Assembly: GCF_033807575.1 (NCBI RefSeq)
Contig: NC_084713.1
Coordinates: 11,038,703-11,102,702 of the forward strand
Direction of reading: 5' to 3'
From: Cydia pomonella
Lineage: Eukaryota > Arthropoda > Insecta > Lepidoptera > Tortricidae
Length of the DNA: 64,000 nt
The notes below the pieces were generated by a model. That model ran no database searches. It had not been told where the DNA came from and saw only the letters and a list, made by a program, of their open reading frames with translations. Positions 57,801 to 63,810 of this stretch are shown piece after piece (within the stretch, counting starts at the first letter, position 1; each line of letters starts with the position of its first letter). Both the position numbers and the translations under genes were made by a program.

Positions 57801-57967
57801 AGGAGCGTGAGGACAACGAGTCGCGCATGCGCTCCATGTCGTTCCAATCGAACGCACCACGGCGCCGACGTTCGTCTCTCCATAATGCAAGCGTGCGCCT
57901 CGCGCGGCACGCTCACCGCGACTCGCAACGCAGTCGGGCTAGCCGGAGACACAACGGAGACGTCTAG
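39799..57967 (+). CDS. ionotropic glutamate receptor subunit, kainate/GluRII-like, 18 exons
   Basis: Ligand-gated cation channel subunit of the synaptic membrane. Exons: 39799-39877, 43455-43669, 44484-44672, 45159-45516, 46380-46486, 46847-47017, 47392-47586, 48258-48321, 49456-49568, 50239-50397, 51273-51472, 51912-52113, 52727-52812, 54671-54758, 54957-55005, 56349-56464, 56740-57030, 57791-57967. All borders are GT-AG and in phase, giving 952 residues. Order: signal peptide (1-20), amino-terminal domain (about 22-430), S1 (about 431-548), M1 (551-570), pore loop (594-616, VLLQGSEIAP), M3 with SSYTANLA (637-644), S2 (about 649-797, with MESTSIEY), M4 (812-835), arginine-rich tail. ITDLT in S1 resembles insect neuromuscular GluRII subunits. 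R511 and E726 align with glutamate-binding residues. Oddities: Leu609 at the Q/R position, a short S1 loop, and a duplicated 3' terminus. Confidence 0.93.
39961..41633 (-). mobile_element. piggyBac-like element, decayed, in iGluR intron 1
   Basis: Ends are CCCTTAACAGGGCA (39961) and TGCCCTATTAAGGG (to 41633), inverted to each other; TTAA occurs at 39957-39960 and inside both ends. Minus-strand frames at 40854-40618 and 40602-40345 (ending FTPYKRMLGIGLLQTKP, with WSSDLPVHRIPKF before) look like pieces of a piggyBac-type transposase N-terminal half, broken between them. The right flank after GGG is not TTAA, so the exact border is unsure. It begins 83 bp after iGluR exon 1. Confidence 0.5.
41640..42115. 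other. iGluR intron 1, nothing recognised
   Basis: A GC-richer stretch near 41655-41770 (GGGAACAGATGGGAATAGGC) shows an inverted relation to GATTCCCATCTGTCCCC-like sequence following it; otherwise no feature. Confidence 0.3.
42120..42265 (-). mobile_element. SINE fragment
   Basis: T-run then GGGCTGCAAACGAGCAGATG, GTCGCCTGATGGGAAGCAGT and GCGTTGCCAACC. Same family as 63440-63560. Confidence 0.55.
42735..42865 (-). mobile_element. LINE 3' end fragment
   Basis: (TTTA)n start, then GTACAAATGGCGGACTTAAT, GCCTTAAGGCATTCTCTACC and AGTCAACC. Same 3' end type at 61448-61580 and 63585-63640. Confidence 0.6.
43020..43435 (-). pseudogene. 3' end of jockey-type LINE just before iGluR exon 2
   Basis: On the minus strand it encodes CIKFYNKIPKNVNELTDSIF then KTVVKQKLISRAYYKISDYD and a stop, the familiar C-terminus of lepidopteran jockey reverse transcriptases, then a UTR with CCCATATTGGGATACCCCC and TTATTTGACGTTCATAAGCG. 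It ends about 20 bp before the exon 2 acceptor. Confidence 0.75.
43455..43669 (+). CDS. iGluR exon 2: amino-terminal domain
   Basis: Acceptor TTTTTGCAG, donor GTATAT. Joined to exon 1 it reads KIGVVAPTPQDGYLLAAAAE, the first strand and helix of the clamshell amino-terminal domain, and runs to DQVCAQ (residues 27-98). A jockey-type LINE tail in antisense ends right before this acceptor. Confidence 0.9.
43787..43925. mobile_element. MITE in iGluR intron 2
   Basis: TCTGGTGACAAGCAAAACTC / GAGTTTTGCTTGTCACCTGA inverted ends, about 30 bp arms. Confidence 0.8.
44484..44672 (+). CDS. iGluR exon 3: amino-terminal domain
   Basis: Encodes residues 99-161, VASGVSAIVAYGKPDE through HSSILMK. The pattern of a variable stretch, then SAIVAYG, then GVPLLLVAP is the usual first lobe of a receptor amino-terminal domain. 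GC-rich coding sequence contrasts with the AT-rich flanks. Phase 0 at both ends. Confidence 0.9.
44773..45066 (-). mobile_element. GACA/GGAC interspersed repeat
   Basis: Reverse copy: GGGTTCCGTACCCAAATGAT, CTGTCCGTCCGTCTGTCTCT and GCGCGAGTCGGACTTGCACT, TAGCCGGTTTTTA. It sits in iGluR intron 3. Confidence 0.8.
45159..45516 (+). CDS. iGluR exon 4: amino-terminal domain
   Basis: The largest exon, residues 162-281: MCATLCQAKGWLSAILLHDG onward to HGDANIT. The GW...ILLHDG and HAYILLALDLHT segments fit lobe 2 strands of kainate-type receptors (compare the YYILTTLD-like stretch in the family). Acceptor TTTCAG, donor GTCAGT, phase 1 at the end. Confidence 0.92.
45529..45655 (-). mobile_element. SINE 3' fragment in iGluR intron 4
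   Basis: ATACCACGACGGTGGCAAAC, ATACGGCCCGCCTGATGGTA then TACATGCAAGTTGCCGACCC. Starts 12 bp after the exon 4 donor. Confidence 0.75.
45660..46370. other. iGluR intron 4, nothing recognised
   Basis: AT-rich intron without recognised elements. Confidence 0.35.
46380..46486 (+). CDS. iGluR exon 5: amino-terminal domain
   Basis: Encodes about 35 residues, GLQLFDHTGEDDIMDRW through NEEEMEK (281-316). Acceptor TTCCAG; the donor GTACCC is weak, but the phase fits both neighbours. Confidence 0.85.
46847..47017 (+). CDS. iGluR exon 6: amino-terminal domain
   Basis: Residues 317-373, IDQIRNAAPTSLILTYDVVF through DTLINHLRS. The LILTYDVVFEAA stretch matches the conserved TALMYDAV-type helix of this receptor family. 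Donor GTAAGC. Confidence 0.92.
47392..47586 (+). CDS. iGluR exon 7: end of amino-terminal domain, first S1 strand
   Basis: Residues 374-438, SEWDGLAGQRHAGW through MTNQTFNILIAI. The W..G.TG-like and RGGRLEFIGMWD segments close the amino-terminal domain, and FNILIAI begins the ligand-binding core. Donor GTACGT. Confidence 0.92.
48258..48321 (+). CDS. iGluR exon 8: S1 start
   Basis: 64 bp, encodes IKPYVMMKESTVRLSDNDRYE (439-459) plus one base. The PYVM and RYEG motifs are hallmarks of the S1 segment of kainate/AMPA-type subunits. Acceptor TTTCAG, donor GTAAAC. Confidence 0.92.
48415..49280. mobile_element. inverted-end element in iGluR intron 8
   Basis: GGAAAAAAATAATGGGCCCT then GGAG at 48418-48441 and its reverse complement at about 49250-49273. 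Between them lie AT-rich DNA and a LINE fragment. May be a transposon or two copies of a short repeat. Confidence 0.5.
49090..49270 (-). pseudogene. LINE C-terminal fragment
   Basis: Minus-strand frame with YLSNICRGCMETEETVFLVW then CWNAAEWPH, resembling the C-terminal CRxCMEEEET knuckle of I/jockey/R1-group LINEs (compare 26101). Short and decayed. Confidence 0.45.
49456..49568 (+). CDS. iGluR exon 9: S1
   Basis: Encodes GFCIELIEKLAEQLKFNYTF then IEHDSNYTKMLLALNQPN (460-497). The GFCIEL core is typical. The usual KYG...WNGM loop before the next exon is shortened by roughly a dozen residues compared with mammalian GluK subunits. Donor GTAAGT. Confidence 0.9.
49640..49980. mobile_element. MITE, family C, expanded by an internal tandem array
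   Basis: GGCCAATTCGAGTTTTAGTT and TTAAACCTCATTCCAATATG match the reverse of 55230-55270. Next comes an array of GATACTGATAT-like 10-11 bp units (about 49685-49825), then CAGTGTCAAAAGTTAAGTTT and CAGCAGGTCCTCTAAAGAGA. Lies in iGluR intron 9. Confidence 0.75.
49685..49830. repeat. GATACTGATAT tandem array
   Basis: About a dozen 10-11 bp units (GATACTGATAT, GATACTGACAT and variants) arising from the subterminal GATATCAGTATC-type sequence of the MITE. Confidence 0.85.
50045..50182 (+). mobile_element. SINE fragment before iGluR exon 10
   Basis: Same sequence as the middle of the intact SINE at 16759-17044 (GTCGCTTTTCGGTGAAGGAA, CGGACTAATCCCAACAAGGC). Truncated at both ends; stops 57 bp before exon 10. 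Confidence 0.85.
50239..50397 (+). CDS. iGluR exon 10: S1 agonist-site residues
   Basis: Encodes MDFAITDLTITAERERQVDF then TTPFMNLGISIVYKKP and FAFMLPFSTG (498-550). T506 and R511 align with the residues that hold the agonist alpha-amino and alpha-carboxyl groups. Vertebrate kainate receptors have P-L-A/T where this protein has D-L-T, as I recall for insect neuromuscular GluRII subunits. Donor GTGAGT. Confidence 0.94.
50400..51000. other. iGluR intron 10, nothing recognised
   Basis: CTGCCATCTTGTGG occurs at about 50530 and again at 50607 as a short direct repeat. No other feature. Confidence 0.35.
51003..51150. mobile_element. MITE in iGluR intron 10
   Basis: CAGGCCGCGTAGCCAACGT and ACGTTGGCTACGCGGCCTG are perfect inverted ends, with inner CGTTCACGCTCCGT / ACGGAGCGTGAACG pairing. 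Confidence 0.9.
51273..51472 (+). CDS. iGluR exon 11: M1 and pore loop
   Basis: Encodes M1 (VWFCLGVAYVGTSLVLFVVG), the M1-M2 linker ending in ENQFTLANALWFN and the re-entrant pore loop LGAVLLQGSEIAP. The position equal to the Q/R editing site of AMPA and kainate subunits is Leu609 (codon CTG, 51447-51449). The next residue, Q610, and G611 are conserved. Donor GTAAGT. Confidence 0.95.
51735..51845. mobile_element. MITE half, relative of 39025-39320
   Basis: CAAAGAAAATTTGAAATAGA, AGTGGATGGTCAAATAAAAT and CTGCCATCTTTCGACACAT match one arm of the element upstream of the gene. Confidence 0.6.
51912..52113 (+). CDS. iGluR exon 12: M3 gate and S2 start
   Basis: Encodes AYGSRAVASAWWLFALVITS then SYTANLATLLA (M3, including the SYTANLA gate signature) and S2 to GITYGAKEGGATYKFFN (617-684). 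In the agonist-site GST motif region this protein has GAT, so one serine hydroxyl is missing. Confidence 0.96.
52120..52720. other. iGluR intron 12, nothing recognised
   Basis: AT-rich intron, no features supported. Confidence 0.35.
52727..52812 (+). CDS. iGluR exon 13: S2
   Basis: Encodes NSQNPMYKKMFDNMEKWK through DKGME (685-712), matching the YEKMW-type helix of S2. Donor GTACGT, phase 2. Confidence 0.9.
52820..53775. other. iGluR intron 13, nothing recognised
   Basis: Contains an 86-codon frame (53518-53778) without recognisable domain; probably chance or an unrecognised TE remnant. Confidence 0.3.
53780..54550 (+). mobile_element. GACA/GGAC interspersed repeat, long copy
   Basis: AAAAACCGGTCAACTGCGAG, GAGGGTTCCGTACAAACTTT, then GACAGACGGACGGACGGACG and CAGTACGAAACCCTAAAAAA. 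Same subtype as 62525-63000 (shared AATGATACCCCACTTGACCT). Confidence 0.85.
54671..54758 (+). CDS. iGluR exon 14: S2 with agonist-binding glutamate
   Basis: Encodes RAKDEKNLFAFFMESTSIEY then YVERDCNITQ (713-742). E726 in MESTSIEY is equivalent to the glutamate (E705 in GluA2) that binds the agonist amino group. Donor GTAATT. Confidence 0.94.
54957..55005 (+). CDS. iGluR exon 15: S2
   Basis: 49 bp exon encoding IGGLLDSKGYGIAMKK (743-758). The G..LDSKGYGIA motif is near-universal in kainate/AMPA-type subunits. Donor GTAAGG, phase 1. Confidence 0.94.
55060..55275. mobile_element. MITE, family C, in iGluR intron 15
   Basis: Inverted ends around CATTCCAATATGAGATGG and TCATATTGGAATGAGATTTA, with GAGGACCTGCTGAATTGCGC as in 49640-49980 but in opposite orientation. 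Confidence 0.8.
55560..55815 (+). pseudogene. C-terminal fragment of an RTE-type LINE
   Basis: Plus-strand frames read RITNIRVLEIMNKDVEVVST then MKERKVAYFGHI and, after a break, YNLLKLISEGTI and GKPGRGRR. This is the C-terminal region of RTE-like endonuclease/reverse transcriptases; interrupted by stops. Confidence 0.6.
55820..56205 (-). pseudogene. C-terminal fragment of a LINE with CX2C finger
   Basis: Minus-strand frame 56161-55829: HWLEPSRILRRVLLGAVAYA, KRNVGRPMLHFKDCVKRDM, CQRCGRSCRSRIGLHSH. The RP.LHFKDC.KRD and terminal C2H2-like finger are typical of one clade of LINE-encoded endonuclease/reverse transcriptases. The end is nearly intact. It lies in antisense in iGluR intron 15. Confidence 0.8.
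56349..56464 (+). CDS. iGluR exon 16: end of S2
   Basis: Encodes DSPYRQALNLALLKLQESGD then LRSMKHKWWIEK and ACN (759-797). The SPYR..., LQE.G.L, K.KWW pattern is the conserved last helices of the ligand-binding domain. Acceptor TTTCCAG, donor GTAGGT. Confidence 0.95.
56740..57030 (+). CDS. iGluR exon 17: M4 and cytoplasmic tail
   Basis: Encodes the pre-M4 linker, M4 (NFIGLFAVLGVGCVLGIIIS plus LVDL, 811-834), a basic stop-transfer AARKKDRD and a tail containing SYWKRLSDELRFVFNF and a proline-rich PPPSPEPE, ending EEHEQ (798-894). Donor GTAAAA. Confidence 0.94.
57195..57540 (-). pseudogene. C-terminal fragment of an RTE-type LINE
   Basis: Minus-strand frame 57537-57247: KIRSGRLAWYGHLMRRDECH, IGKRMLGMNVDGRRADGRPK, KRWMDCVKEDMRKKGVSAE. 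These are the standard final motifs of lepidopteran RTE/BovB-like reverse transcriptases. Antisense in iGluR intron 17. Confidence 0.85.
57791..57967 (+). CDS. iGluR exon 18: arginine-rich C-terminus
   Basis: Acceptor TTACAG, then EVEEEREDNESRMRSMSF, PRRRRSSLHN and an Arg/Ser/His-rich stretch ending HNGDV and TAG at 57965-57967 (895-952). RRRRSS contains a multi-arginine motif of the kind used for ER retention and a basophilic kinase site. The second half of this exon is the first unit of a tandem repeat that continues past the stop codon. Confidence 0.85.
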   Translation, partial: EVEEEREDNESRMRSMSFQSNAPRRRRSSLHNASVRLARHAHRDSQRSRASRRHNGDV

Positions 57968-58515
57968 CCGAGGAAAAAGGATCATCGTTCAGTCAGAGTC
58001 AGGATTGTAGGAAACCTTCTTGCAGTTAAAGCGAGTGTGCGTCCTACGCGCACGCGCACTGCGCTTCATAACACAGTGCACTTCATAGCCGAAGACACAA
58101 TGGAGACGTCTAACTGATTAAATAGGGTCTTTGTTCAATTAGAGTTAGGATTTTAGGGAATATTCTTGCAGTTAAAAGAGCGTGCGTTTCGCGTTGTACG
58201 CGTACGTACCGCGAATCTCAGCGCAGTCGGGCTAGCTGGAGACACATCGGAGACATCTAGCGGAGAAAAGAGGATCTACTTTAAATTAGAATAGGATTGT
58301 AAGGAACCTTCTTGCAGTTAAAGCGAGTGTGCGTCTCGCGCAGCTCGCGCATAGTTGCAGCGCAGTCGAGCTAGTTGGAGATACAGCAGAGACGTCTAAC
58401 CGAGGAAATGGGATCTTTGTTCAATTATTTAGGATTTTAGGGAATCTTCTTGCAGCTAAAGCGAATGTACATCTCGCGCGGCACGCGTACCGCTATTTGC
58501 AGAGTATAGTTCATG
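57879..58515 (+). repeat. tandem duplication of the iGluR terminal coding segment
   Basis: Unit starts lie at about 57879 (inside exon 18), 58025, 58171, 58317 and 58454, giving a period of 146, 146 and 137 bp. Each unit carries a GCGTGCG/GTGTGCG start, a CGCGCG-rich middle, and the first four a GGAGAC...GTCTAG/A end, followed by AGGATT, AGGAA and CTTCTTGCAG leading into the next unit. The copies are clearly diverged. Units 2 to 5 are outside the predicted reading frame, but each is preceded by a usable-looking splice acceptor. Confidence 0.85.
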
Positions 58516-58699
58516 TCATCCTCGATAACGTGACGGGCAGATTTGTCAAATCTAACCTTTAATAACATATGATAATACGAGTCAATGCACACGGTTTGTG
58601 AATGACATGATATAGTTGGGAGTTATTCTACAGTTTAGGGTTCTTCAAAAGGTTTCTAAAGAACCACGTCCCACGAGCAATATGCTTGTTTACCACCGA

Positions 58700-58825
58700 C
58701 GTAGTATAAAAAAGTTAAGTTTGCGTTCATCTCGTACGCCATGCACACCGCGATTCGCAGACTGGCCACCCGAAGACACAACGCAAACGTCTAGTCGAGA
58801 ATTTATGATCTTTGTTTAGGTCGAA
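58700..58825 (+). repeat. further diverged copy of the iGluR terminal unit
   Basis: The stretch TTTGCGTTCATCTCGTACG, then CGCGATTCGCAGAC, then GAAGACACAACGCAAACGTC and TAGTCGAG follows the order of the tandem unit above, including the GTCTAG end. It is preceded by a SINE end fragment (about 58665-58710). Confidence 0.6.
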
Positions 58826-58924
58826 AGAGGACGACCACGCGAAATCGCTTTCCATTTACTCATTTTCCTCTCTGGATGTTAATATTATTGAAAATATTTT
58901 GTCACAGTTTGATGAATATCAAAC

Positions 58925-59610
58925 ACAGTAGTAGTAGTAGTAAACTCTTTGTTATACAAAAATACATATTAAAAGTAATATACAATTAGTACGAAGTACA
59001 AAGGCGAACTTATCCCTTTGAGGGATCTCTTCCAGTCAACCTTGGAGTAGATGAGAGGAGAGAGTGAAAAGAGGGTGACAAATGCAGCAAAATGTACAAC
59101 AAGGTACCAGAAAGACAAAGGATATAAATACATACATACTTTAAAAGATAAACATATATTACAACAAAAAGGAATGGGGAAAATACACAAAAAATTGGAA
59201 AGAAGTAGAAAAATATAAAGCAACTATACAATAGAAATATATATACTAATCAGTCAGATAACCATAGCATCTTTAACCTCCCCTTGAGCGACGCAACCGA
59301 TTGCGCCCGTCTGAGCGAGACAGGCAACTCATTCCACAGCTTCACTGAGCGCACTGCGAACTGCGAAGGACTTGTGGTATCCACGAGATTTGTGAGGGGG
59401 GATGGCAAGTGATAAATTCGCGCTAGACCGCCTTCTGCGTTCTGGGCACTGCGTTCAGCCAGAAAATGAAATTTTTGAGAGAAGAAGGTGTAAAGAGAAG
59501 AGAAAGAGTGTGAAGATCTCTACGGCAGCGGATTGGAGCCAATTAAGTTTTTGACGGTAGAAAGACATATGATCGTACTTCCGTAGGCCGAAAATGAATC
59601 TTATACAGAC
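58925..59610 (-). pseudogene. LINE 3' end with (ACT)n tail
   Basis: On the minus strand 59600-59260 reads as the end of a CR1-like reverse transcriptase (FAVRSAVKLWNELPVSL-like and RRSRGRLKML-like motifs, with frame breaks). The UTR follows down to a GTAGTAGTAGTAG tail at 58927-58941. It separates the main receptor-exon array from the fragment at 60585. Confidence 0.6.
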
Positions 59611-59614
59611 ACAG

Positions 59615-60580
59615 TTATGCCCCTTCGTTTGATTTTTTCAAATGTTTAATTATTATGAGTTAGGTAGGTAGTTACCATTTTGTATGAAAGGGTATAGCCG
59701 GGTAAGCATGGTCAAACTGCCCTTAGCGAAAAACAAATTTCGTTTTTCTGGATTATTAACCTATACCTTTACTTCTTTTCGCTCCTAGTTCTTATACTTA
59801 ACTATCAATAAAAAAAGCTAATGAAGAGGCATAGGTATAGTTAATATCAATGATTGTAAAAGTAAAGATAGGCCCGTTCGTATAATTCTGATGATTATTG
59901 TCCGAGAGATCTAAGTTCACACATTTCACAGTTGTCTGTTGAAGTTTGTAGTGATGAGGCTAAGACGTATCGTTTGTCAAATCTAGCGATTATAAACGAA
60001 TTATTCGAATCGATTTTACAGTCGATTTTTGCATGTTTGTATTATTAACCAACGTTTTTTTTCACATTGTTATTCATTTTATTGTAATTTTGTTTTTGTT
60101 TTAAATGTCTCGTTTATTATTATATAATCGTTTTGTCAACTTACGGAAATGTCATATTAATCGAAATGACAGACTCGACCAAAACACTGTTTAAAAAAGA
60201 AAAAACATAATAGTTAACTGTTTGCGTGATAAAAAATATAAAAACTAAGTTCTAATTATAAAAAAATCATCGTATGTTATGTTTCAGAAAAGTGAAATAT
60301 TGTTTTTAAGTAGTTGATAAACCCTACTATTATTACGGGATTTTATTTATAATTTCAATGGATCATTTACGAGACTAGTCTAGATATCTCGGACAATTGC
60401 TTGCATTTGTGTACTCACCAGTGTGCTGGCTCCGTTCTTGGTGCCCGTACGGCCCGTCTTTACGAAGTAATATAATAAGTCAATGGTTAAATGGTACTTA
60501 AAATTATGTAATAATATTTTCCATAATGTCAGTGTCCGGAGAGGAAACTGGGGACTACGAGTACGTTCGGAAGGAGAGAC
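59615..60580. other. downstream region, little recognised
   Basis: AT-rich. One GC-richer patch at 60411-60465 ends in a consensus-like donor (GTGAGT) on the minus strand and could encode KTGRTGTKNGASTL. It is too short to call an exon. Confidence 0.3.
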
Positions 60581-60584
60581 GTTC

Positions 60585-60660
60585 GTCAAAACTAGGATTT
60601 AGGAAACCTTGCCGTTAAAGCGAGAGTTCACCTCGCTCGCTTCTCGTTCCACATATCTTG
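60585..60660 (+). repeat. isolated fragment of the iGluR terminal unit
   Basis: AGGATTTAGGAAACCTTGCC followed by GTTAAAGCGAGAGTTCACCT and CGCTCGC reproduces the junction between two tandem units (AGGATT, AGGAA, CTT, GTTAAAGCGAG). It lies 2.1 kb beyond the main array, with a LINE fragment inserted between. Confidence 0.6.
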
Positions 60661-60664
60661 GGGG

Positions 60665-60945
60665 GTGTGTAATGCTTAATATAATTATAAAAAAACTATT
60701 ATACATTTGTTATAATGTCATTTGATATATTAATATACGTTATAATGTAATTTTTATTATACGTTTCTTTAGTTATATTGTTATTTCATCTAAACTGTCA
60801 TTGATATAATGCCGATTGTAATATAATTTTAAAATAATATATATGATTTATAATTGTTTTTGTGATATAATATTTTTGTATAACGTAATACTTTATACAA
60901 TTTTATCATGTATAAATACATGTTTTGTCTAATATCTTTTGTCAT
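60665..60945. other. very AT-rich stretch
   Basis: Repeated TATAATGTAAT/TATAATGTCA motifs, no feature supported. Confidence 0.4.
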
Positions 60946-60989
60946 ATTTAATTTCAGGATAACGTAAAGTTTCACATGATTTTTATAAA

Positions 60990-61130
60990 AAGTAGCGCAC
61001 GGTGGTGTCATCATGGTTCCATTTTTGTCACCTGTCACTATGCCCGTCACTTTCGCACTTACATACTTGTTAGAACGTGACAGGTATGGTGACAAATGAC
61101 AAAGAGCCTACCATCTTAGCCCTACAGGCC
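60990..61130. mobile_element. inverted repeat element
   Basis: GTTCCATTTTTGTCACCTGTCAC-type left arm and GTGACAGGTATGGTGACAAA right arm; MITE-like. Confidence 0.5.
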
Positions 61131-61447
61131 GTATAAATAAGTACAGATTATCATCCCACCTCACCCAACCTAACTTATTTTTTCAAGGTTTTAGATTCTG
61201 CGGAGGCCGTAGCTCTAACCTTACCTAGATCACTTTTTTGCTAGGTATTTTATTACCATTATACTTACCAATAATAACATTATATATGCCGTTAATTAGG
61301 TATTACGGTGGTATGCCATTTATTACGCTATTCAAAATAACGATATATCAAACTATATTATATGAAAAGTAATTATAAAAAATGTAGTGTGGGTACATCT
61401 TAGGGCGGTCTCACTATCCAAAGGTACAACAGAGACATCTTGTCAAG

Positions 61448-61580
61448 AAGATATTTATTTATTTTAAACTTTACTGCACATAAAGAAGTACAATAGGCGG
61501 ACTTAATGCCTCTAGGCATTCTCTATCAGTCAACCATAGAGCAAAAGTGCATTTAACCAACTGAAGACGCCTTGTCTGTA
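61448..61580 (-). mobile_element. LINE 3' end fragment
   Basis: TTTATTTATTTTAAACTTTA, GGCGGACTTAATGCCTCTAG and CATTCTCTATCAGTCAACC: same type as 42735-42865. Confidence 0.65.
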
Positions 61581-61763
61581 ATTGTCTGTAAAAACCGTGC
61601 CAATTTTTGCGGGGGAGGGGCACGTCAAATGTATGCCAGATAAACGTCATACTCGCGTCATACAAAAAGTATGAGTGCATGGTCATTTTAATTCCATTCA
61701 TAATGTGCCCCTGTAATTTAGCAGCTCGCTCTACATCTCGCGTCATGGGCGTCGCCAAGAGGG

Positions 61764-61777
61764 GTACCCCCCCCCCC
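61764..61777. repeat. poly(C) run of about 14
   Basis: GGGGTA followed by 14 C within repeat-derived DNA (GGGCGTCGCCAAGAGGGG upstream). Confidence 0.9.
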
Positions 61778-61859
61778 CCTAAAAATATAATTTCTAACTC
61801 TAACCACCGGCCATATGAATAGCACATCAGCTTGCAACGCCTTTGTCTCGCGTGACACT

Positions 61860-62520
61860 AGCATCACATCTCTCAGCTTAGTCTATTTTTCCCCATCTCG
61901 TAAGGCAGACGGGATAGGATAAAACCTTGGTTTTAATTTTATTAGAGTTAGAGTTATTGTAGGGAACGTTAATTTAGTTTACACGTACTTGAATAAGAGA
62001 ACTTTAGCTGAGGAAATATGGTGATACTTATATCATTCTACTCTACCACGACGTCTATTATCCTCGTAAGGCCCACCATACAAAATTTTCCTATTTTTAA
62101 TTTGAACTTTCTAGTATAGTGAATTGGGGTGAATGTAGTTTGTTGGAGAAAGTAATGAAACAAAAGAAATGCGATTCTATTTGATTTTTTGTGAATAAAA
62201 AAACATTAATAAATTTTTGGGAACTGATGAAGTTAAAGTGACGTCACGAAGTTTGTGACCACCCCCTCCCGCTTGTCACAACATGTCACATTTTCTTGAC
62301 CCCCTCCCTCCCCCTACACGTGTGATACAATTAATGGATGACGCCTAATCAATTTAAGTTTTTTTTTTTATATTCCTAGATATGATTTTGAATACTAAGT
62401 AATGTCATGCTGAATTTTAATAGAAAAAATCATCTATTAAACAAAATAAAATAAACTGTTACAATGACACTGTGTTATATTTAATCCTCCTCCTTTGTTA
62501 TAGTGATTGAATATAAATTA
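61860..62520. other. downstream region, nothing recognised
   Basis: Contains a C-rich stretch (ACCCCCTCCCTCCCCCTACA near 62300) of a kind common in lepidopteran TEs. No gene. Confidence 0.3.
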
Positions 62521-62524
62521 TAAA

Positions 62525-63000
62525 AAAAACCGGTCAGGTGCGAGTTCGTTTTACTCGCGCCCCGAGGGTTCCGTACAAAGTTTGAATTATCTCATGTAGC
62601 TATAACGGCGAAAGACTTGATAAGAAGTACCTATACTAAGTATAATTGTGTACAACGCCATCTATTTACATTTTCCTCCATATTTTTTTTTTTGTAATGT
62701 ACGATTTGAGCTCTTTAAAATGATACCCCACTTGACCTAGTCACTAGACTTTGAAATTTTGCCCCCTCTTAATTCATATATTGGCAAAGATATTGGTAAT
62801 TTTCCATAGTAAATAAAAATAATACTTTCAATGTGTCTGCGTTGGCGTTGTTAATAACTATTCCAAATTTCAAATCAACAGCTTAAGTGGTTCTCGATAT
62901 ATTTATTATTCTGGCTGTTACAGACAGACAGACAGACGGACGGACGGACGAACAGAGTCTCACCCGGTTCCATTTGTACCTTTTTGGTACGGAGCCCTAA
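62525..63000 (+). mobile_element. GACA/GGAC interspersed repeat
   Basis: AAACCGGTCAGGTGCGAGTT, AATGATACCCCACTTGACCT, then GACAGACAGACAGACGGACG and GGTACGGAGCCCTAATAACG. Confidence 0.85.
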
Positions 63001-63085
63001 TAACGACCGGTTCTCCATACAAATGTATCTCCCATTTTCTTCTATGGATATTGACACTATGGAAAATAATTTTACATAATTTGAT

Positions 63086-63228
63086 GTACAGTCACGTCTG
63101 AAAATATCGATACGAAAAAAATGCCAAAAAATATAATATATACACTACCTTAATATATGGGCAATAAAGTCGTGTATACATATTTTTGGCACTTTTTTTC
63201 GTATCGATATTTTTAGACGTGACCGCAT
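63086..63228. mobile_element. palindromic MITE
   Basis: CAGTCACGTCTGAAAATATC, GATACGAAAAAAATGCCAAA and the inverted TTTGGCACTTTTTTTCGTAT, CGATATTTTTAGACGTGACC. Confidence 0.88.
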
Positions 63229-63439
63229 ATTAATCATAGCTATGTTCCTTCGTTTAATTTTTTTTTGATTTCTTAATTATTGTACAAAATACGTGACAAT
63301 AACGAGTTACATGTTACTATTTATTGTTTATTTATTTCTACTTTCGTAAAAAATCACTCGAAGAGGCATAGCTGTGGTAGATGTACCTTGGATGTACCTA
63401 CATCAAATTGTCTCAAAATACTCTCATCCCACTTGTTTT

Positions 63440-63565
63440 TATGGTAGAGGATGCAAACGAGCAGACGAAACACCTGATGGTAAGCGATTACTGCCGCCCT
63501 TAGACACCTGCAATACCATATGGGTTGTAAGTGCGTTTGAAGGTGGTATCGGTCCGGAAATATCG
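63440..63565 (-). mobile_element. SINE fragment
   Basis: GATGCAAACGAGCAGACGAA, CACCTGATGGTAAGCGATTA then GACACCTGCAATACC. Same family as 42120-42265. Confidence 0.55.
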
Positions 63566-63584
63566 CAGGCTACAGTATATTGCA

Positions 63585-63642
63585 CAATATAATAAATAAA
63601 GTACAAATGGCGAACTTAATGACTAAAGGCATTCTCTGCCAG
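63585..63642 (-). mobile_element. LINE 3' end fragment
   Basis: AAATAAAGTACAAATGGCGA and ACTTAATGACTAAAGGCATT, as in 42735-42865. Cut by the next repeat. Confidence 0.5.
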
Positions 63643-63810
63643 TCGACTCGCCCACCGAGGGTTCCGTACTTTTTAGTATTTCTTGTTATAGCGGCAACAG
63701 AAATACGTTAGCTGTGAAAATTTCAACTGTCAAGACGGACAGACGGACGGACAGCGGAGTGTTAGTAATAGGGTCCCATTTTACCCTTTGGGTACTGAAC
63801 CCTAAAAACA
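63643..63810 (+). mobile_element. GACA/GGAC interspersed repeat, short copy
   Basis: GACTCGCCCACCGAGGGTTC, AAGACGGACAGACGGACGGA and CCCTTTGGGTACTGAACCCT, then AAAAA. Confidence 0.8.

Noticed and set aside
57807..58562. Plus-strand frames of 67 and 77 codons after exon 18
   Set aside because: They are off-frame readings of the tandem terminal units, not separate genes.
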